64,000 nucleotides of DNA from Candidatus Hydrogenedentota bacterium (lineage in GTDB: Bacteria > Hydrogenedentota > Hydrogenedentia > Hydrogenedentales > SLHB01): positions 62,001 to 126,000 of the forward strand of contig JAKPDK010000152.1 of assembly GCA_029552745.1 (NCBI GenBank), read 5' to 3'. Under the pieces are notes generated by a model. That model saw only the letters and a program-made list of their open reading frames with translations. It was not told where the DNA came from and searched no databases. How positions within the stretch are numbered: position 1 is the stretch's first letter; each line of letters opens with the position of its first letter. The position numbers were made by a program, and so were the translations under genes. Shown here piece after piece: positions 8,680 to 18,074 of the stretch.

Positions 8680-10514
8680 GTTCTTTTAAGCTGCTCTTCG
8701 ATCATTTGACGCCTGCAGATTTCGGCATAAACTCCATGAAGAGACAGTAAGTCCGCGTGTGTTCCCTGTTCAACAATTCTTCCATCCTTCAAAACGAGGA
8801 TCATATCTGCATGTTGTATCGTGGAAATTCGGTGGGAGACGACGATACTGGTGCGTTCGGAAAGGTATGTCCGTAGCCGAAGCATGATCTCCTCTTCGGT
8901 GTGGGTGTCGACGCTTGAAAGCGAATCGTCGAGCAGAATTATAGTCGGATTCTTCAATAACGCTCGCGCTAATGCTAATCGTTGTTTTTGTCCCCCTGAT
9001 AAGTTGATGCCGCGTTCACCCAGCAATGTGTCGTACCCTTGCGGCAGCCGTTCCAACGTCTCGGTAAACTGGGCAATGGCACACGCCTGATTCAGTTCTT
9101 CTTCCGATGCGTCCGGTTTTCCCAAGAGAAGATTCTCGCGCACAGTGTCTGAGAACAAAAAAATGTCTTGCGGGGCATAGCCAATTGCGCCACGCAAGAC
9201 GCGTAACGGGATTTGCCGTATATCTACGCCGTCTATGAGAATTTGCCCGGCCGTTGGGTCATATTCGCGGCAGATTAAAGAAAGTACCGTAGATTTGCCA
9301 GATCCCGTGGGACCGACAATGGCAACGCTCTTGCCCGCTGCCACCTGAAACGAAACGTGGTCCAAGACAGGCTCTCCGTCGTAGGAAAAAGTCACATCGT
9401 CGAAAATTACTTCGCCACGAATGGACTGGATGGAGGTCTTTGTTATTGAAGAATCTTTGATATCCGGTTCCATTGCCATTATTTCTATGATGCGGTTCAT
9501 GGAGGCAGCTCCGCGCTGATACAAAGATAGCACCCAGCCCCATTGGGCGATAGGAAAAGCCAACATGATCAAGCAGACGATAAAACCGGTGAAATCAGCG
9601 AAAGTGAACGGTGTCATTACGAACTGGATTCCACTGGCAGTCCACACGGGGCGTCCGACTAAGGTTTGTCGTATGACCATCAGCCCTCCCCTCCATATGA
9701 CCAATAAAACAACGAGTCCCATCGCGAGTTCGATGGCAGGCCAAATGAGCGCCATGACGTAGGAAAGTTTAAGGCTTTCGCGCATATAGGTTGTGGATGC
9801 CTGTTCGAAGCTAGCAATTTCCTGATCCGCAGCATTGTATGCTTTAACGATCCTCGCACCTGCCAAATTCTCTTGTGCCCGGGCTGATACGACGGAAAAC
9901 TGTTCTTGTACTTTTTGGGATTGTTTATGCATGTACATGACGAAAAAATATACGGCGAGTGAAATAAAGGGAATGGAAGACAATCCCAGAGCAGTGAGAC
10001 GTATACTAAAATATGCCATAAGAGATAACACGATTGGGAGCCGTATCATATCTATGGTTCCCATGACACCGGGGCCTAAAAACAAACGGACATAATTCAG
10101 ATCATTTGTTGCACGGGCCATGATGTCGCCCGTGGGCGTGTTTCGGAAAAACCGCAACGAGAGTCGCTCAATGCGTCGGTAATATTCATTTCGAAGGTCG
10201 TACTCGAATTTTCGTGAAGCACGGATGATAAGAGTTCGTTCCCAATAACGAGCTACTCCCGCCAATAAAGAAGCGACGATTAGAATCGAAAACAATAGGA
10301 GAAGAAGATTCCAGCTCATTTGTCTCGATTCAAATCGCCCTACGATGGCACGTAACACCAGCGGGGTTGCTTGTTCCATGCCCATAAAACCCAAAGAGAA
10401 AAGAACCCCAATTATGTAATCGCGCGCATACGGGCGATTGAGATATAACAAAGTTTTGAACGGACGCCCAACAAAAACTTGGGGCTTTTTTATGGATAAA
10501 TGTGAAGGAATCAT
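8676..10514 (-). CDS. ABC exporter half-transporter, degenerate-site subunit
   Basis: A 612-residue ABC exporter half with six membrane helices (about 30-330) and a C-terminal ATPase domain. Walker A is GPTGSGKST, the signature is canonical LSGGQ, and the switch His is in VSHRISTI. Walker B reads IILLDDSLSSVD, so the catalytic Glu is Asp. This is the pattern of the less active subunit in heterodimeric exporters such as TM287/288 and BmrC/BmrD. It is coupled by ATGA overlaps on both sides: its ATG overlaps the stop of the hybrid kinase gene and its stop overlaps the start of the partner half-transporter. Localisation is the inner membrane. Confidence 0.88.
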   Translation of the reverse strand: MIPSHLSIKKPQVFVGRPFKTLLYLNRPYARDYIIGVLFSLGFMGMEQATPLVLRAIVGRFESRQMSWNLLLLLFSILIVASLLAGVARYWERTLIIRASRKFEYDLRNEYYRRIERLSLRFFRNTPTGDIMARATNDLNYVRLFLGPGVMGTIDMIRLPIVLSLMAYFSIRLTALGLSSIPFISLAVYFFVMYMHKQSQKVQEQFSVVSARAQENLAGARIVKAYNAADQEIASFEQASTTYMRESLKLSYVMALIWPAIELAMGLVVLLVIWRGGLMVIRQTLVGRPVWTASGIQFVMTPFTFADFTGFIVCLIMLAFPIAQWGWVLSLYQRGAASMNRIIEIMAMEPDIKDSSITKTSIQSIRGEVIFDDVTFSYDGEPVLDHVSFQVAAGKSVAIVGPTGSGKSTVLSLICREYDPTAGQILIDGVDIRQIPLRVLRGAIGYAPQDIFLFSDTVRENLLLGKPDASEEELNQACAIAQFTETLERLPQGYDTLLGERGINLSGGQKQRLALARALLKNPTIILLDDSLSSVDTHTEEEIMLRLRTYLSERTSIVVSHRISTIQHADMILVLKDGRIVEQGTHADLLSLHGVYAEICRRQMIEEQLKRT

Positions 10515-13500
10515 GTTGTGGAGATGGGAGCAGATTCAGAAAAGTTTGTTCCTAACGCTCCTTTAATCAGTTCGACGAGTTCTTTAGAACGAAAAGGTTT
10601 CCACAGAAATCCGTCAAATCCGGCATCTTGAATGTGTATATTTACGGTATCCAATGGTTTTGCAGTGACCATAAAGACTTTTAGACCTACGGTGTTAGGA
10701 ATTGCACGAATGCGACGGCAGGTCTCAAAGCCATCGAGTCCTGGCATAGCGATGTCCAGCAAAACGACGTCGTAGCCGCCAACAGACAGCCGTTCAAGAG
10801 CCTCTTCGCCCGATTGGCACCAGTCTACCGAATATCCCTCTGCCTCAAGGGAGCGCGAAATGAATTCCACAACTTCGGGATCATCATCCACACAGAGAAT
10901 TCGGTTCGTGTCGGCAGTTCGTCTTTTTGCCGCATAGCCCAAAACATAGTGAATGGCACTTAACAACGTACTTTTGCGAAAACCTGGTTTGATTCGTGCC
11001 GTAAGCCCTGAAGAAAACTTCTCGTATAATGTATCGTCACTAGTAAAAACGACCCAGGGGAGACTTTGCTGTTCCCGTATCTTTTGTAAGCCGGCGGCTA
11101 TCTCATTTGTTATTCTGGCGTTTTCCAGATCAAGTATGGCGCAATCGGGGCTATAACGCTTTGCAAGGAAAGATGCATGCTGAAAGCTAGAAGACACCAC
11201 TACGTCAATCCCTTCGCCTTCAAGAAGACTTCTAATCTGATTTACAAAGGAGCGGTCCTCGGAAATAACCTCAACCAGCTGACGTGTCTGGCTTACATTT
11301 CGTCGGTCTTCTTCGCCTTCTTTGGTCCCGCGCTCCGGTTTCAAAAGGGGGAGACGAAGCGAAAATGTGCTTCCTTTTCCTACCTCACTGGATACACAAA
11401 TCTTAGTGCCGTGTAGCCGGGCAATGTCCTGAGCGATGCTCAAACCGATACCCGCGCCGCCGTACTTTCTCGTTGATGAACTGTCATATTGATAAAAGCG
11501 GGTGAATACCTTCTCTTGTGCCTCAGGCGGTATGCCGATTCCTGTATCTGTGACCCGTACTTCCACCGAGTCGCCGAATAATTCGAGGGTAACAACCACA
11601 CTGCCTCCGTGGTGATTAAACTTTACCGCGTTGGACAATAGATTTGTAAATACTTGGCCCAGCTTGCCTTTGTCGCCGCGCACCAGCACAGGTTCTTCGG
11701 GAGCATTTAGTTCTAGAGTGATTTCCCGGCTCTCAGCAACGGGGCGCATGATCTCCATGCTGGAAGATACGCAATCCCGCAAGTCAAAATTGTCGAAAAC
11801 GAGCGTTTCAGATCCTCGATGAAGTCGAGAGAAATCGAGCAGGTTTTCGATCAAAGTGACCAATTTCTCGATGTTGCGCAGCGAAATGGCTAAATACTCT
11901 TCTTGTTTTTCAGTTATGGGACCTGCCTTTCCGTTGTAAATCATGTCTGTGTACCCCAGGACGGCAACGAGAGGGGTGCGTAATTCATGGGACACGTTCG
12001 ACAACAGATTAGTTTTCATCTCATCCAAGGTTTTTAGTTCTTCATGGGCTTCGCGGAGTTTTTCTTGGGCTTTTGTCACTTCCTCCAAGGATACCTGAAG
12101 GTTTTCGAGTAACTGGGCGTTTCGCAGTGCCACAGCGACGTGCGGAGCGATATGTTCCATGATTTCTACGTCATGAGCTGTGAATGCGGAGGGCTTTAAC
12201 GACCCCAGATTGAATGTTCCCAATATCTTCCCGGATGCATGTAATGGTACACAAAGACAACTTCGAATGTTCTCAGGAAAATCATTCAGGTGGACTTCGC
12301 CGGGTTGCGCCAAATCCTGAATGGCTAGGGTGCGTTGCTCGCGCGCAACTAAGGGCGCCGCCCAATGGTCTTCCGTGACCGAACAACTTTTTCGTTGCGC
12401 GTTGCTGTCATCCGGCCAGAGTTGGCGTATTTCAAAGCGGTCACCTGTTTCGGAAAGTAGGGCAATGGAAGCCGTGTCAAAGTCAACCAACTTTTTGACT
12501 TCGACCACCAAACTTTCGTATAGCCTGCCCGCTTGAAGACTGGAGTTGATGACATTGGCGATTTGGTTGATGGCACTGATTCGTTCGGCGCGTTCTCGGG
12601 CTTCATGTTCCAATTGAACGTTTTTTGTGATGTCGCGGTAAACGACCTCAAAACCGAGTTCCGCGCCTGAATCACTCGTGAGGATGCTGCCGGAAAACTC
12701 GAGACATATCCGCGCGTAGTCTTTGCGGGTCACCCAGATTCGTATCCGTTCCAGAAAACCTCTCAGGCGCAATTCTTCGAGCGCATTCGCCAATTGTTCT
12801 GATTCTTCGAAGAGACTCTTCAACGGTTTTCCTATGATGTTTTCTGGCTTTTCGAAACCCAGAATTTCCGCTGCCGCTGGATTTGCAAGGGCCACGATTT
12901 CAGCAAGGTCAGCCTGGATCATCCCATCGCGCATCGAAGTAAACAGGCGTCTATACTTTTCTTCAGAAGCTTCCAGCCTGCCAATATTCTTCTTCAGAGC
13001 AAGCGCCATCTTGTTAAAGGACTGTGCCAGCTCTTGGATCTCATCGCCCGTTGCGATTTTTAATTTCAGGTCTAGGTCTCCCTGGCCTATGATCTGCGCC
13101 CCTTCATTAAGCAGCAAGACGTTTCTCACGATGTTGTTATGAACGTTTCTATAGGCGTTTAAGTAAAGAAAAGCAATGACGATTATCGCCACTATCAGCA
13201 TTCCCGCAGCAGCTCGGTTCACGTTCCAAAAGACTTCCGATTCCGGTCGAGAAATGAGCAAATAGACGGGATGATCCTCAAAAATCTGACCACAAGCGGC
13301 AAATACATCCTTCTTTTTGGTATTAACCGAGTAATCCCTCAACCTTAGGCTGAAAGCTCCCTCGTGTTTAGAACTTTCATTCAAGATTTTCGTGAGTCGA
13401 GGATCAAGACGTTCACGAAGGTCGCTGGGGAAAATGGTATTGGAGTTTTCCAGGAACTGAACAGACCAGCAAACGTCTTCTGCAGGGTATAGAATCTGAT

Positions 13501-14146
13501 ACTGATAGTTCTCAAAAGCTTTCTTATCTTTCTCAGATGCCGTGCGAAGCGTTTCTTCAATAAGTCGCTGAAGGTTGGAGTAGGCAAGAACATACTTTGA
13601 GGGAGAAGAGTCTGCAAGTTCTCTCAAAGGTAGCGAGACAGCTACCAGAATCTGTTGGCTTAAGGCATCGTAGATTACATTTAAAGCGGGCTCACTTGAA
13701 TGCGAGTCAGGTATGTTTTGAATCAAGGACTTTGCGGTTTCGTCGGCAGTAGGGGAATAGATCAGTCCCTTTTGCTTGTCAAGAGCGGCAAATGACCACA
13801 GACGCGAACTCTCGGTGATTATTTGCAGCAGATTTGCAACTTTTTGTTTATGGGGCGAAAGGGACGTGTCATCTGGGGTTTCTTCTTGGGAAAGTGCGTT
13901 TTGGATCTCTTCAGCCGAGGCTAAGAGATAGAGTGTTTCCCGTTGGCCATCCACGGTCATACGGAGCGTGCCCATTGTCTTGGAGAGGGCTGTAACCAAG
14001 AATTCTTCTGCGAGTTGCCGTTGCCAATCTCGTAAGAAAAAGTATCCCGAAACGAAAATGAAACTGAGCGGGAGGATTCCAAACCACAGGATGGATGTTA
14101 GGATTCTTCGTTCTATACCGCTACGAGGCGTTTCAGTTTTCATCAA
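10511..14146 (-). CDS. Membrane hybrid sensor histidine kinase with two receivers
   Basis: A 1211-residue sensor kinase. Order: membrane helix about 16-38, extracytoplasmic sensor about 42-305 (Cache-like size, not recognised with certainty), membrane helix 311-330, HAMP 331-385, PAS 390-510, GAF 525-680, coiled coil, HisKA with phospho-acceptor H720 in SHELRTP, HATPase about 815-935 (N box NLLSNAVKF, DTGIGI, GGAGIGLS), a first receiver-like domain 957-1075 (D1006, K1053 present), and a canonical receiver 1082-1200 with CVDDDP and D1131. The stop overlaps the start of the ABC exporter gene (ATGA). The HTH-receiver gene 172 bases upstream on the same strand is the obvious output partner. The stimulus is unknown; coupling to an exporter suggests sensing of an exported or toxic compound. 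Confidence 0.88.
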   Translation of the reverse strand: MMKTETPRSGIERRILTSILWFGILPLSFIFVSGYFFLRDWQRQLAEEFLVTALSKTMGTLRMTVDGQRETLYLLASAEEIQNALSQEETPDDTSLSPHKQKVANLLQIITESSRLWSFAALDKQKGLIYSPTADETAKSLIQNIPDSHSSEPALNVIYDALSQQILVAVSLPLRELADSSPSKYVLAYSNLQRLIEETLRTASEKDKKAFENYQYQILYPAEDVCWSVQFLENSNTIFPSDLRERLDPRLTKILNESSKHEGAFSLRLRDYSVNTKKKDVFAACGQIFEDHPVYLLISRPESEVFWNVNRAAAGMLIVAIIVIAFLYLNAYRNVHNNIVRNVLLLNEGAQIIGQGDLDLKLKIATGDEIQELAQSFNKMALALKKNIGRLEASEEKYRRLFTSMRDGMIQADLAEIVALANPAAAEILGFEKPENIIGKPLKSLFEESEQLANALEELRLRGFLERIRIWVTRKDYARICLEFSGSILTSDSGAELGFEVVYRDITKNVQLEHEARERAERISAINQIANVINSSLQAGRLYESLVVEVKKLVDFDTASIALLSETGDRFEIRQLWPDDSNAQRKSCSVTEDHWAAPLVAREQRTLAIQDLAQPGEVHLNDFPENIRSCLCVPLHASGKILGTFNLGSLKPSAFTAHDVEIMEHIAPHVAVALRNAQLLENLQVSLEEVTKAQEKLREAHEELKTLDEMKTNLLSNVSHELRTPLVAVLGYTDMIYNGKAGPITEKQEEYLAISLRNIEKLVTLIENLLDFSRLHRGSETLVFDNFDLRDCVSSSMEIMRPVAESREITLELNAPEEPVLVRGDKGKLGQVFTNLLSNAVKFNHHGGSVVVTLELFGDSVEVRVTDTGIGIPPEAQEKVFTRFYQYDSSSTRKYGGAGIGLSIAQDIARLHGTKICVSSEVGKGSTFSLRLPLLKPERGTKEGEEDRRNVSQTRQLVEVISEDRSFVNQIRSLLEGEGIDVVVSSSFQHASFLAKRYSPDCAILDLENARITNEIAAGLQKIREQQSLPWVVFTSDDTLYEKFSSGLTARIKPGFRKSTLLSAIHYVLGYAAKRRTADTNRILCVDDDPEVVEFISRSLEAEGYSVDWCQSGEEALERLSVGGYDVVLLDIAMPGLDGFETCRRIRAIPNTVGLKVFMVTAKPLDTVNIHIQDAGFDGFLWKPFRSKELVELIKGALGTNFSESAPISTT

Positions 14147-14318
14147 TTCAAACTAAATTCATTTGTTCAAGGTTATCGCGCTTTTTTCAGCATAACGGTA
14201 AGGTATTTTCCGGAACTTTCCCATTGTCGATACAAACAAACACGAAACATATACGCATCCGCATGCCCAGCATAGTCTGCACCGATTGAACCGAGGGCTC
14301 GTTCCGAATTACGCGCCT

Positions 14319-14903
14319 TTAGGGGTTGACACGCGTGCTACCAACAAGGTCGCGCACTTTTTGAAGGAGATCGTCGGCCTTAAAGGGCTTTGCTAAATAA
14401 TCATCTGCCCCACAAGCGAAAATACGCTCGATATCTTGTTCTTTGGTCAGGCAGGTGACGGCCATGATAGGCGTGTTGCGCGTCAGCTCGTCACCACGTA
14501 GCGCCTTGCAAACCTCGAATCCATCGATTTCCGGCATAAGAAAATCCAACAGAATAAGGTCGGGCGAAAGTTGTGCCGCTTTCAGCCCAACTTCTGTGGC
14601 ATTGCTTACCTTAATCAATTCAAACCCTTCATCGGTCAAAATCTTCTCCATTAACGCCAGTGCATCCGGGTCGTCGTCCACAATCATAACCCTCTTTTTG
14701 TGAGAAGATTTTTCCCGCGGGAACATGTCGTATTTTTCTCGGAATGCGTCAAGATCTTCCTCCAAAATACGATAGTGTCCTCCTGGAGTGCGCGAGGCTT
14801 TGATGAGCCCTTGCTTTATCCAATTCTTGATGCTGTGATGGGTGACATGGCAAATCTTTGCCGCGTCAAATGTTGTATATGCTTTTTGTTCACGTTCACT
14901 CAC
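14319..14903 (-). CDS. MerR-type HTH plus receiver domain regulator
   Basis: A 194-residue protein with a DNA-binding domain first and a receiver second, the reverse of most response regulators. Residues about 9-58 (TTFDAAKICHVTHHSIKNW...GGHYRILEEDLDAF) are the excisionase/MerR-type winged HTH. Residues about 70-190 form a receiver with MIVDDDPDA, the phospho-acceptor Asp in LILLDFLMPEIDG, the conserved Thr in MAVTCLT and Lys in LAKPF. The start is GTG with a strong AGGAGGT ten bases upstream. It sits downstream of a consensus promoter and upstream of the hybrid kinase, so it probably takes phosphate from that kinase and may control this operon. Confidence 0.87.
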   Translation of the reverse strand: MSEREQKAYTTFDAAKICHVTHHSIKNWIKQGLIKASRTPGGHYRILEEDLDAFREKYDMFPREKSSHKKRVMIVDDDPDALALMEKILTDEGFELIKVSNATEVGLKAAQLSPDLILLDFLMPEIDGFEVCKALRGDELTRNTPIMAVTCLTKEQDIERIFACGADDYLAKPFKADDLLQKVRDLVGSTRVNP

Positions 14904-14985
14904 GTCTCAATTACCTCCTGAAATGTACCCCAGACTGCTTGTTTTCCCTGTACCCGATTTCACAGTTTGCACAGATTCTAGATTG

Positions 14986-15014
14986 ATTATAATCTCCTCC
15001 TAAAAAATTGTCAA
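14986..15014 (-). promoter_or_regulatory. Full-consensus sigma70 promoter for the regulator/kinase/exporter operon
   Basis: On the minus strand TTGACA (15009-15014) and TATAAT (14986-14991) are separated by exactly 17 bases. Both hexamers match consensus at all six positions. Transcription would start near 14979, leaving an untranslated leader of about 75 bases before the GTG at 14903. The direction and position fit the HTH-receiver gene, and the operon may run through the kinase and both ABC genes to the aldo/keto reductase. Confidence 0.85.
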
Positions 15015-15092
15015 CTACAAGTTAATTTTTTTCTAGTTTTTTACATATTGGCGAAGTGCACGTCTTGGTACATTTTCGCCTTTCATTATTCA

Positions 15093-16694
15093 TTATTTTA
15101 GCAATTGGATTATTGACCTTACAAGTTCCGCTTCCTCTTTTCCCAGACCAGTGCCCATCAAACCCACTTGCCAAGGATAAAGGCCAAAAATGGCCCGGTA
15201 GAAAAGTACCCAACAACTTCCCGTTATCAGAAGAGAGCCCGTGGCGATTCCGTAGAAACGGCGTGCCAGAACGATAAATGCATTTCGATATGCTTTCACA
15301 GCCGCAGAAGGAAGAGGGGAGACCGATTCGGGAACCAACCTCTTGACTAATGCGAATTTTCTGGGTTTTAGTACTACAAAGGGATATGCCCCTCCTAATA
15401 GGACAAAAAAGACAAGAACAGCCAACCAGATGGTGTGAAAGAGTTGATCGTTCAAAGTGGTTGATTTTTCATTGTATTGAAACAAAGTAATAAAAGAAGC
15501 CAAGACAAATATGCAGCTTATCCCTGCCAAGTAGAAAGATAATGCTTTCCAGTTATGGGGGATCGTCCAGCGTTCGTTACGGGAGCCGATGAAAATGCCC
15601 AGCATGAAAAATAAAAGGTAAAAAGCACAAAAAATACCCAATGCATCAAGGATAATTCTGGTTGTCATTAGGTAATGTTTTAGTTCTTCTGAAACTTTAC
15701 TGGGCCACAGACGTTCAAATTCCTCCAATTGGTTTTTTGCAGAAGTAAGGAGTTTTTGGCGGTCTTTCAGTATAGGATCGAACTCGCTTCCTTCGGTTTC
15801 ATGCACCAGCTCACGAAGTTGCAGTGCGGTAAGCTGGATATTAACACCTGCCAAAGCTTGAATGGCAGCGCCAGGGGCATTCGTCTCCGCGGGGGGATTG
15901 GATAGGGCATCGAGTACCAGACGGTTTCCCATTCCTTGAACTTTTTCCAACCATGAGTCCCAATACTGGAGCCTTTTTTCGGTTATGCTTTGGCGTGCTT
16001 CGCGCGCAACATGCTCGCTGAAATAAAGTAACGGGAAACAGACTTCTTGAACAATTTGACGTCGCGCCTTGGCATACCAAACACCGGTTTGAGGCAAGTT
16101 CGGAGACCAAAGCGGGCGCGGGATTTCGACCAGTTTTCCGCTATTATTCGCTTTGGCAATCAATGCCAAAGATTTTCTAAGGTCTTTACCCTCTTCTTCC
16201 ACCCACGGTAGAGTGGCCGCCTCTAAGAATAGAGGCAGTGCATTTTCTGGATCATGGCGCATGGCTTCTCGAAACTTTTCACGTGCTTCTGCAAAATGGC
16301 CCTCAAGAAACAATCGACAACCGTAACGAATCGTTAACTGGGGATTATTGGGATCAAGTCGGTAGGCTTTTTCATATGTTTCGAGAACCAAAGTATCCTC
16401 TTCCCGTTCGGCAAGTGCTTGAAGGTATTTGGGAGTCGAAATATCTGGCGTTGCCTCGTCCAGTTTTACAGCCTGTCTTAGAAAGGGCCGCGCCGCTTCC
16501 GGCTCGAGCGTCAAAGCGCGTAAGTAAAGGCGCTCCGTGGGGTCGTAGCGCAGAAAACTTTCTGAAAACCAGAGCATTGCAGTTACGAAGACGCTAGTGA
16601 GAACCGCCAATCGGAACGAACGTCTTTTCCGAATACACCCGAGGCAATCGCCGCCGTCGCCGTATTCGGGAAATCGTTGAGGTGTTTCAGTCAC
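15093..16694 (-). CDS. TPR-containing polytopic membrane protein
   Basis: A 533-residue protein of no recognised named family. An N-terminal cytoplasmic piece contains CLGC. A membrane helix lies at about 28-47, then a TPR-rich extracytoplasmic region (about 50-160, with repeats such as LETYEKAYRLDPNNPQLTIR and REKFREAMRHDPENALP), a mostly helical segment with coiled-coil character, and at least four membrane helices after residue 345. The GTG start overlaps the stop of the glucose-6-phosphate isomerase gene (GTGA), so the two are translationally coupled. The TPRs suggest a scaffold for protein contacts in the envelope. Function unknown. Confidence 0.8.
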   Translation of the reverse strand: MTETPQRFPEYGDGGDCLGCIRKRRSFRLAVLTSVFVTAMLWFSESFLRYDPTERLYLRALTLEPEAARPFLRQAVKLDEATPDISTPKYLQALAEREEDTLVLETYEKAYRLDPNNPQLTIRYGCRLFLEGHFAEAREKFREAMRHDPENALPLFLEAATLPWVEEEGKDLRKSLALIAKANNSGKLVEIPRPLWSPNLPQTGVWYAKARRQIVQEVCFPLLYFSEHVAREARQSITEKRLQYWDSWLEKVQGMGNRLVLDALSNPPAETNAPGAAIQALAGVNIQLTALQLRELVHETEGSEFDPILKDRQKLLTSAKNQLEEFERLWPSKVSEELKHYLMTTRIILDALGIFCAFYLLFFMLGIFIGSRNERWTIPHNWKALSFYLAGISCIFVLASFITLFQYNEKSTTLNDQLFHTIWLAVLVFFVLLGGAYPFVVLKPRKFALVKRLVPESVSPLPSAAVKAYRNAFIVLARRFYGIATGSLLITGSCWVLFYRAIFGLYPWQVGLMGTGLGKEEAELVRSIIQLLK

Positions 16695-18058
16695 TTGTCA
16701 GCTCCCATTAGCTGTCGTGCAATCTTCTTGCCTTCCTCTACGCCCGGTTGGTCAAAGGTTTGGACATTGTACAAACGGCCCGCCATTGCAGTCTCGACTT
16801 CGAGCATATAAAGCAGTTGGGCTACAAAGTACTCGTTAATGCGTGGAAGACGAATACGGATCACCGGTCGTTGACTGATTTTCAGTGCGTCAATAGTTCC
16901 GGTCAATTCTGCGGCGAGGAGCTTGTTCATCGTAGCATTACGCAAGTACTCTAGTTCGGGAATATGTTCCAGCGTATTTGGAATCCGTAGGGTTACGTCA
17001 AAGCGTTGTACCTCCAGAACCGTGATGATTTTGTCGTTCGGACCTTCTCGGTAGAGCTGGATTTGAGAGTGTTGATCGGTGACTCCCAGCGCTTTCACGG
17101 GCGTTTGGCCTGCATAGACTTCTGTTCCATCTAAGGCAAATCGTTTTCCAAGACTCTCCGCCCAGAGCTGTCGATACCAGTCCGCAACATCGGCTAACCC
17201 GTCGGCATACGGCATCATCACTGAAATGCGTTTGCCTTTACGCACGTCCGCAATGTATTGGTAGGCAGCGCATAGATACGCGGGATTCTCGAGCAGCTCG
17301 GGTGTTTGACATTTGGTATCCATGGCATGGCAACCCTGCCGGAAAGCATTGAGGTCCATACCCAGAAGAGCCGCCGGGAACATCCCCACTGGTGAGAAAA
17401 CGCTGAAGCGGCCACCCACGTTTAGAGGTACGGTAAACTCGTGGAGACTGTATGTGTCCGCGACAGGATGCAAGAGGCTGGGCTTTGCTCCGGCACCGCG
17501 CGGGTTTGTGGTAACTACTACATGATTTTTCATTTCAGACTTGCCGAGTTTTTTTTCTATTAACTCAACGATGATCATTAATTGAGCCATCGTTTCGGCG
17601 GTCTCACCCGACTTGGAAATCACGTTGTAGATCGTTTTGGAAGGTGGGCAAATTCGCATCATCGCTTTGAAGGTGGTAGGGTCGATGTTGTCCATAACAA
17701 ACAGACGCGGTTTATTTTTCCTTGCTCGGCGCGACAACAAATTATAGAAGGGTGGTTTTAGTGCAGTTGCCAAAGCTTTTGTCCCCAGAGCGGAGCCGCC
17801 AATTCCCAGGATGACGAGGTTGTCAATCTGTTTGCTGAGAAACGCCTCGGCTGTTTCTTTTACGCTAGCGAAGGTTTGCTCGTCCTTATACAAGTCCCAG
17901 AAGCCGTATTTACCTTGGGCGCGCTCTTCTTGAAGTTTCTGATGGGCTTCGGAAATCCGAGGCTCAAGTTCTTGGACTTCTCTGGGGGTGACCCCATGCT
18001 CAGGTCCGACTGCTTTTGCCGTTGCTCGGGAAACATCCACTAGAATCTCTGATTTCAT
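16691..18058 (-). CDS. pgi: Glucose-6-phosphate isomerase
   Basis: A 455-residue cytoplasmic enzyme interconverting glucose-6-phosphate and fructose-6-phosphate. Hallmarks are VILGIGGSALG, the phosphate-binding SKSGETAET and the GGRFSVFSPVGMFPAAL segment, with DQHSQIQLYREG and FDQPGVEEGK near the end. The length fits the shorter bacterial/Bacillus-type isomerases. The start has GGAG upstream on the minus strand. It follows the helicase gene by 16 bases and overlaps the TPR gene downstream, so it belongs to a three-gene operon with no obvious metabolic theme. Confidence 0.93.
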   Translation of the reverse strand: MKSEILVDVSRATAKAVGPEHGVTPREVQELEPRISEAHQKLQEERAQGKYGFWDLYKDEQTFASVKETAEAFLSKQIDNLVILGIGGSALGTKALATALKPPFYNLLSRRARKNKPRLFVMDNIDPTTFKAMMRICPPSKTIYNVISKSGETAETMAQLMIIVELIEKKLGKSEMKNHVVVTTNPRGAGAKPSLLHPVADTYSLHEFTVPLNVGGRFSVFSPVGMFPAALLGMDLNAFRQGCHAMDTKCQTPELLENPAYLCAAYQYIADVRKGKRISVMMPYADGLADVADWYRQLWAESLGKRFALDGTEVYAGQTPVKALGVTDQHSQIQLYREGPNDKIITVLEVQRFDVTLRIPNTLEHIPELEYLRNATMNKLLAAELTGTIDALKISQRPVIRIRLPRINEYFVAQLLYMLEVETAMAGRLYNVQTFDQPGVEEGKKIARQLMGADK

Positions 18059-18074
18059 TTTCTATCTCCTACTG

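Noticed and set aside
12723-13142. 139-residue reading frame on + opposite the hybrid kinase
   Set aside because: It is antisense to conserved PAS/HAMP coding sequence, which explains the open frame.
14270-14300. T-arm-like CGGTTCAATCGG on the minus strand, possible tRNA
   Set aside because: No acceptor, anticodon or D-arm pairing around it.
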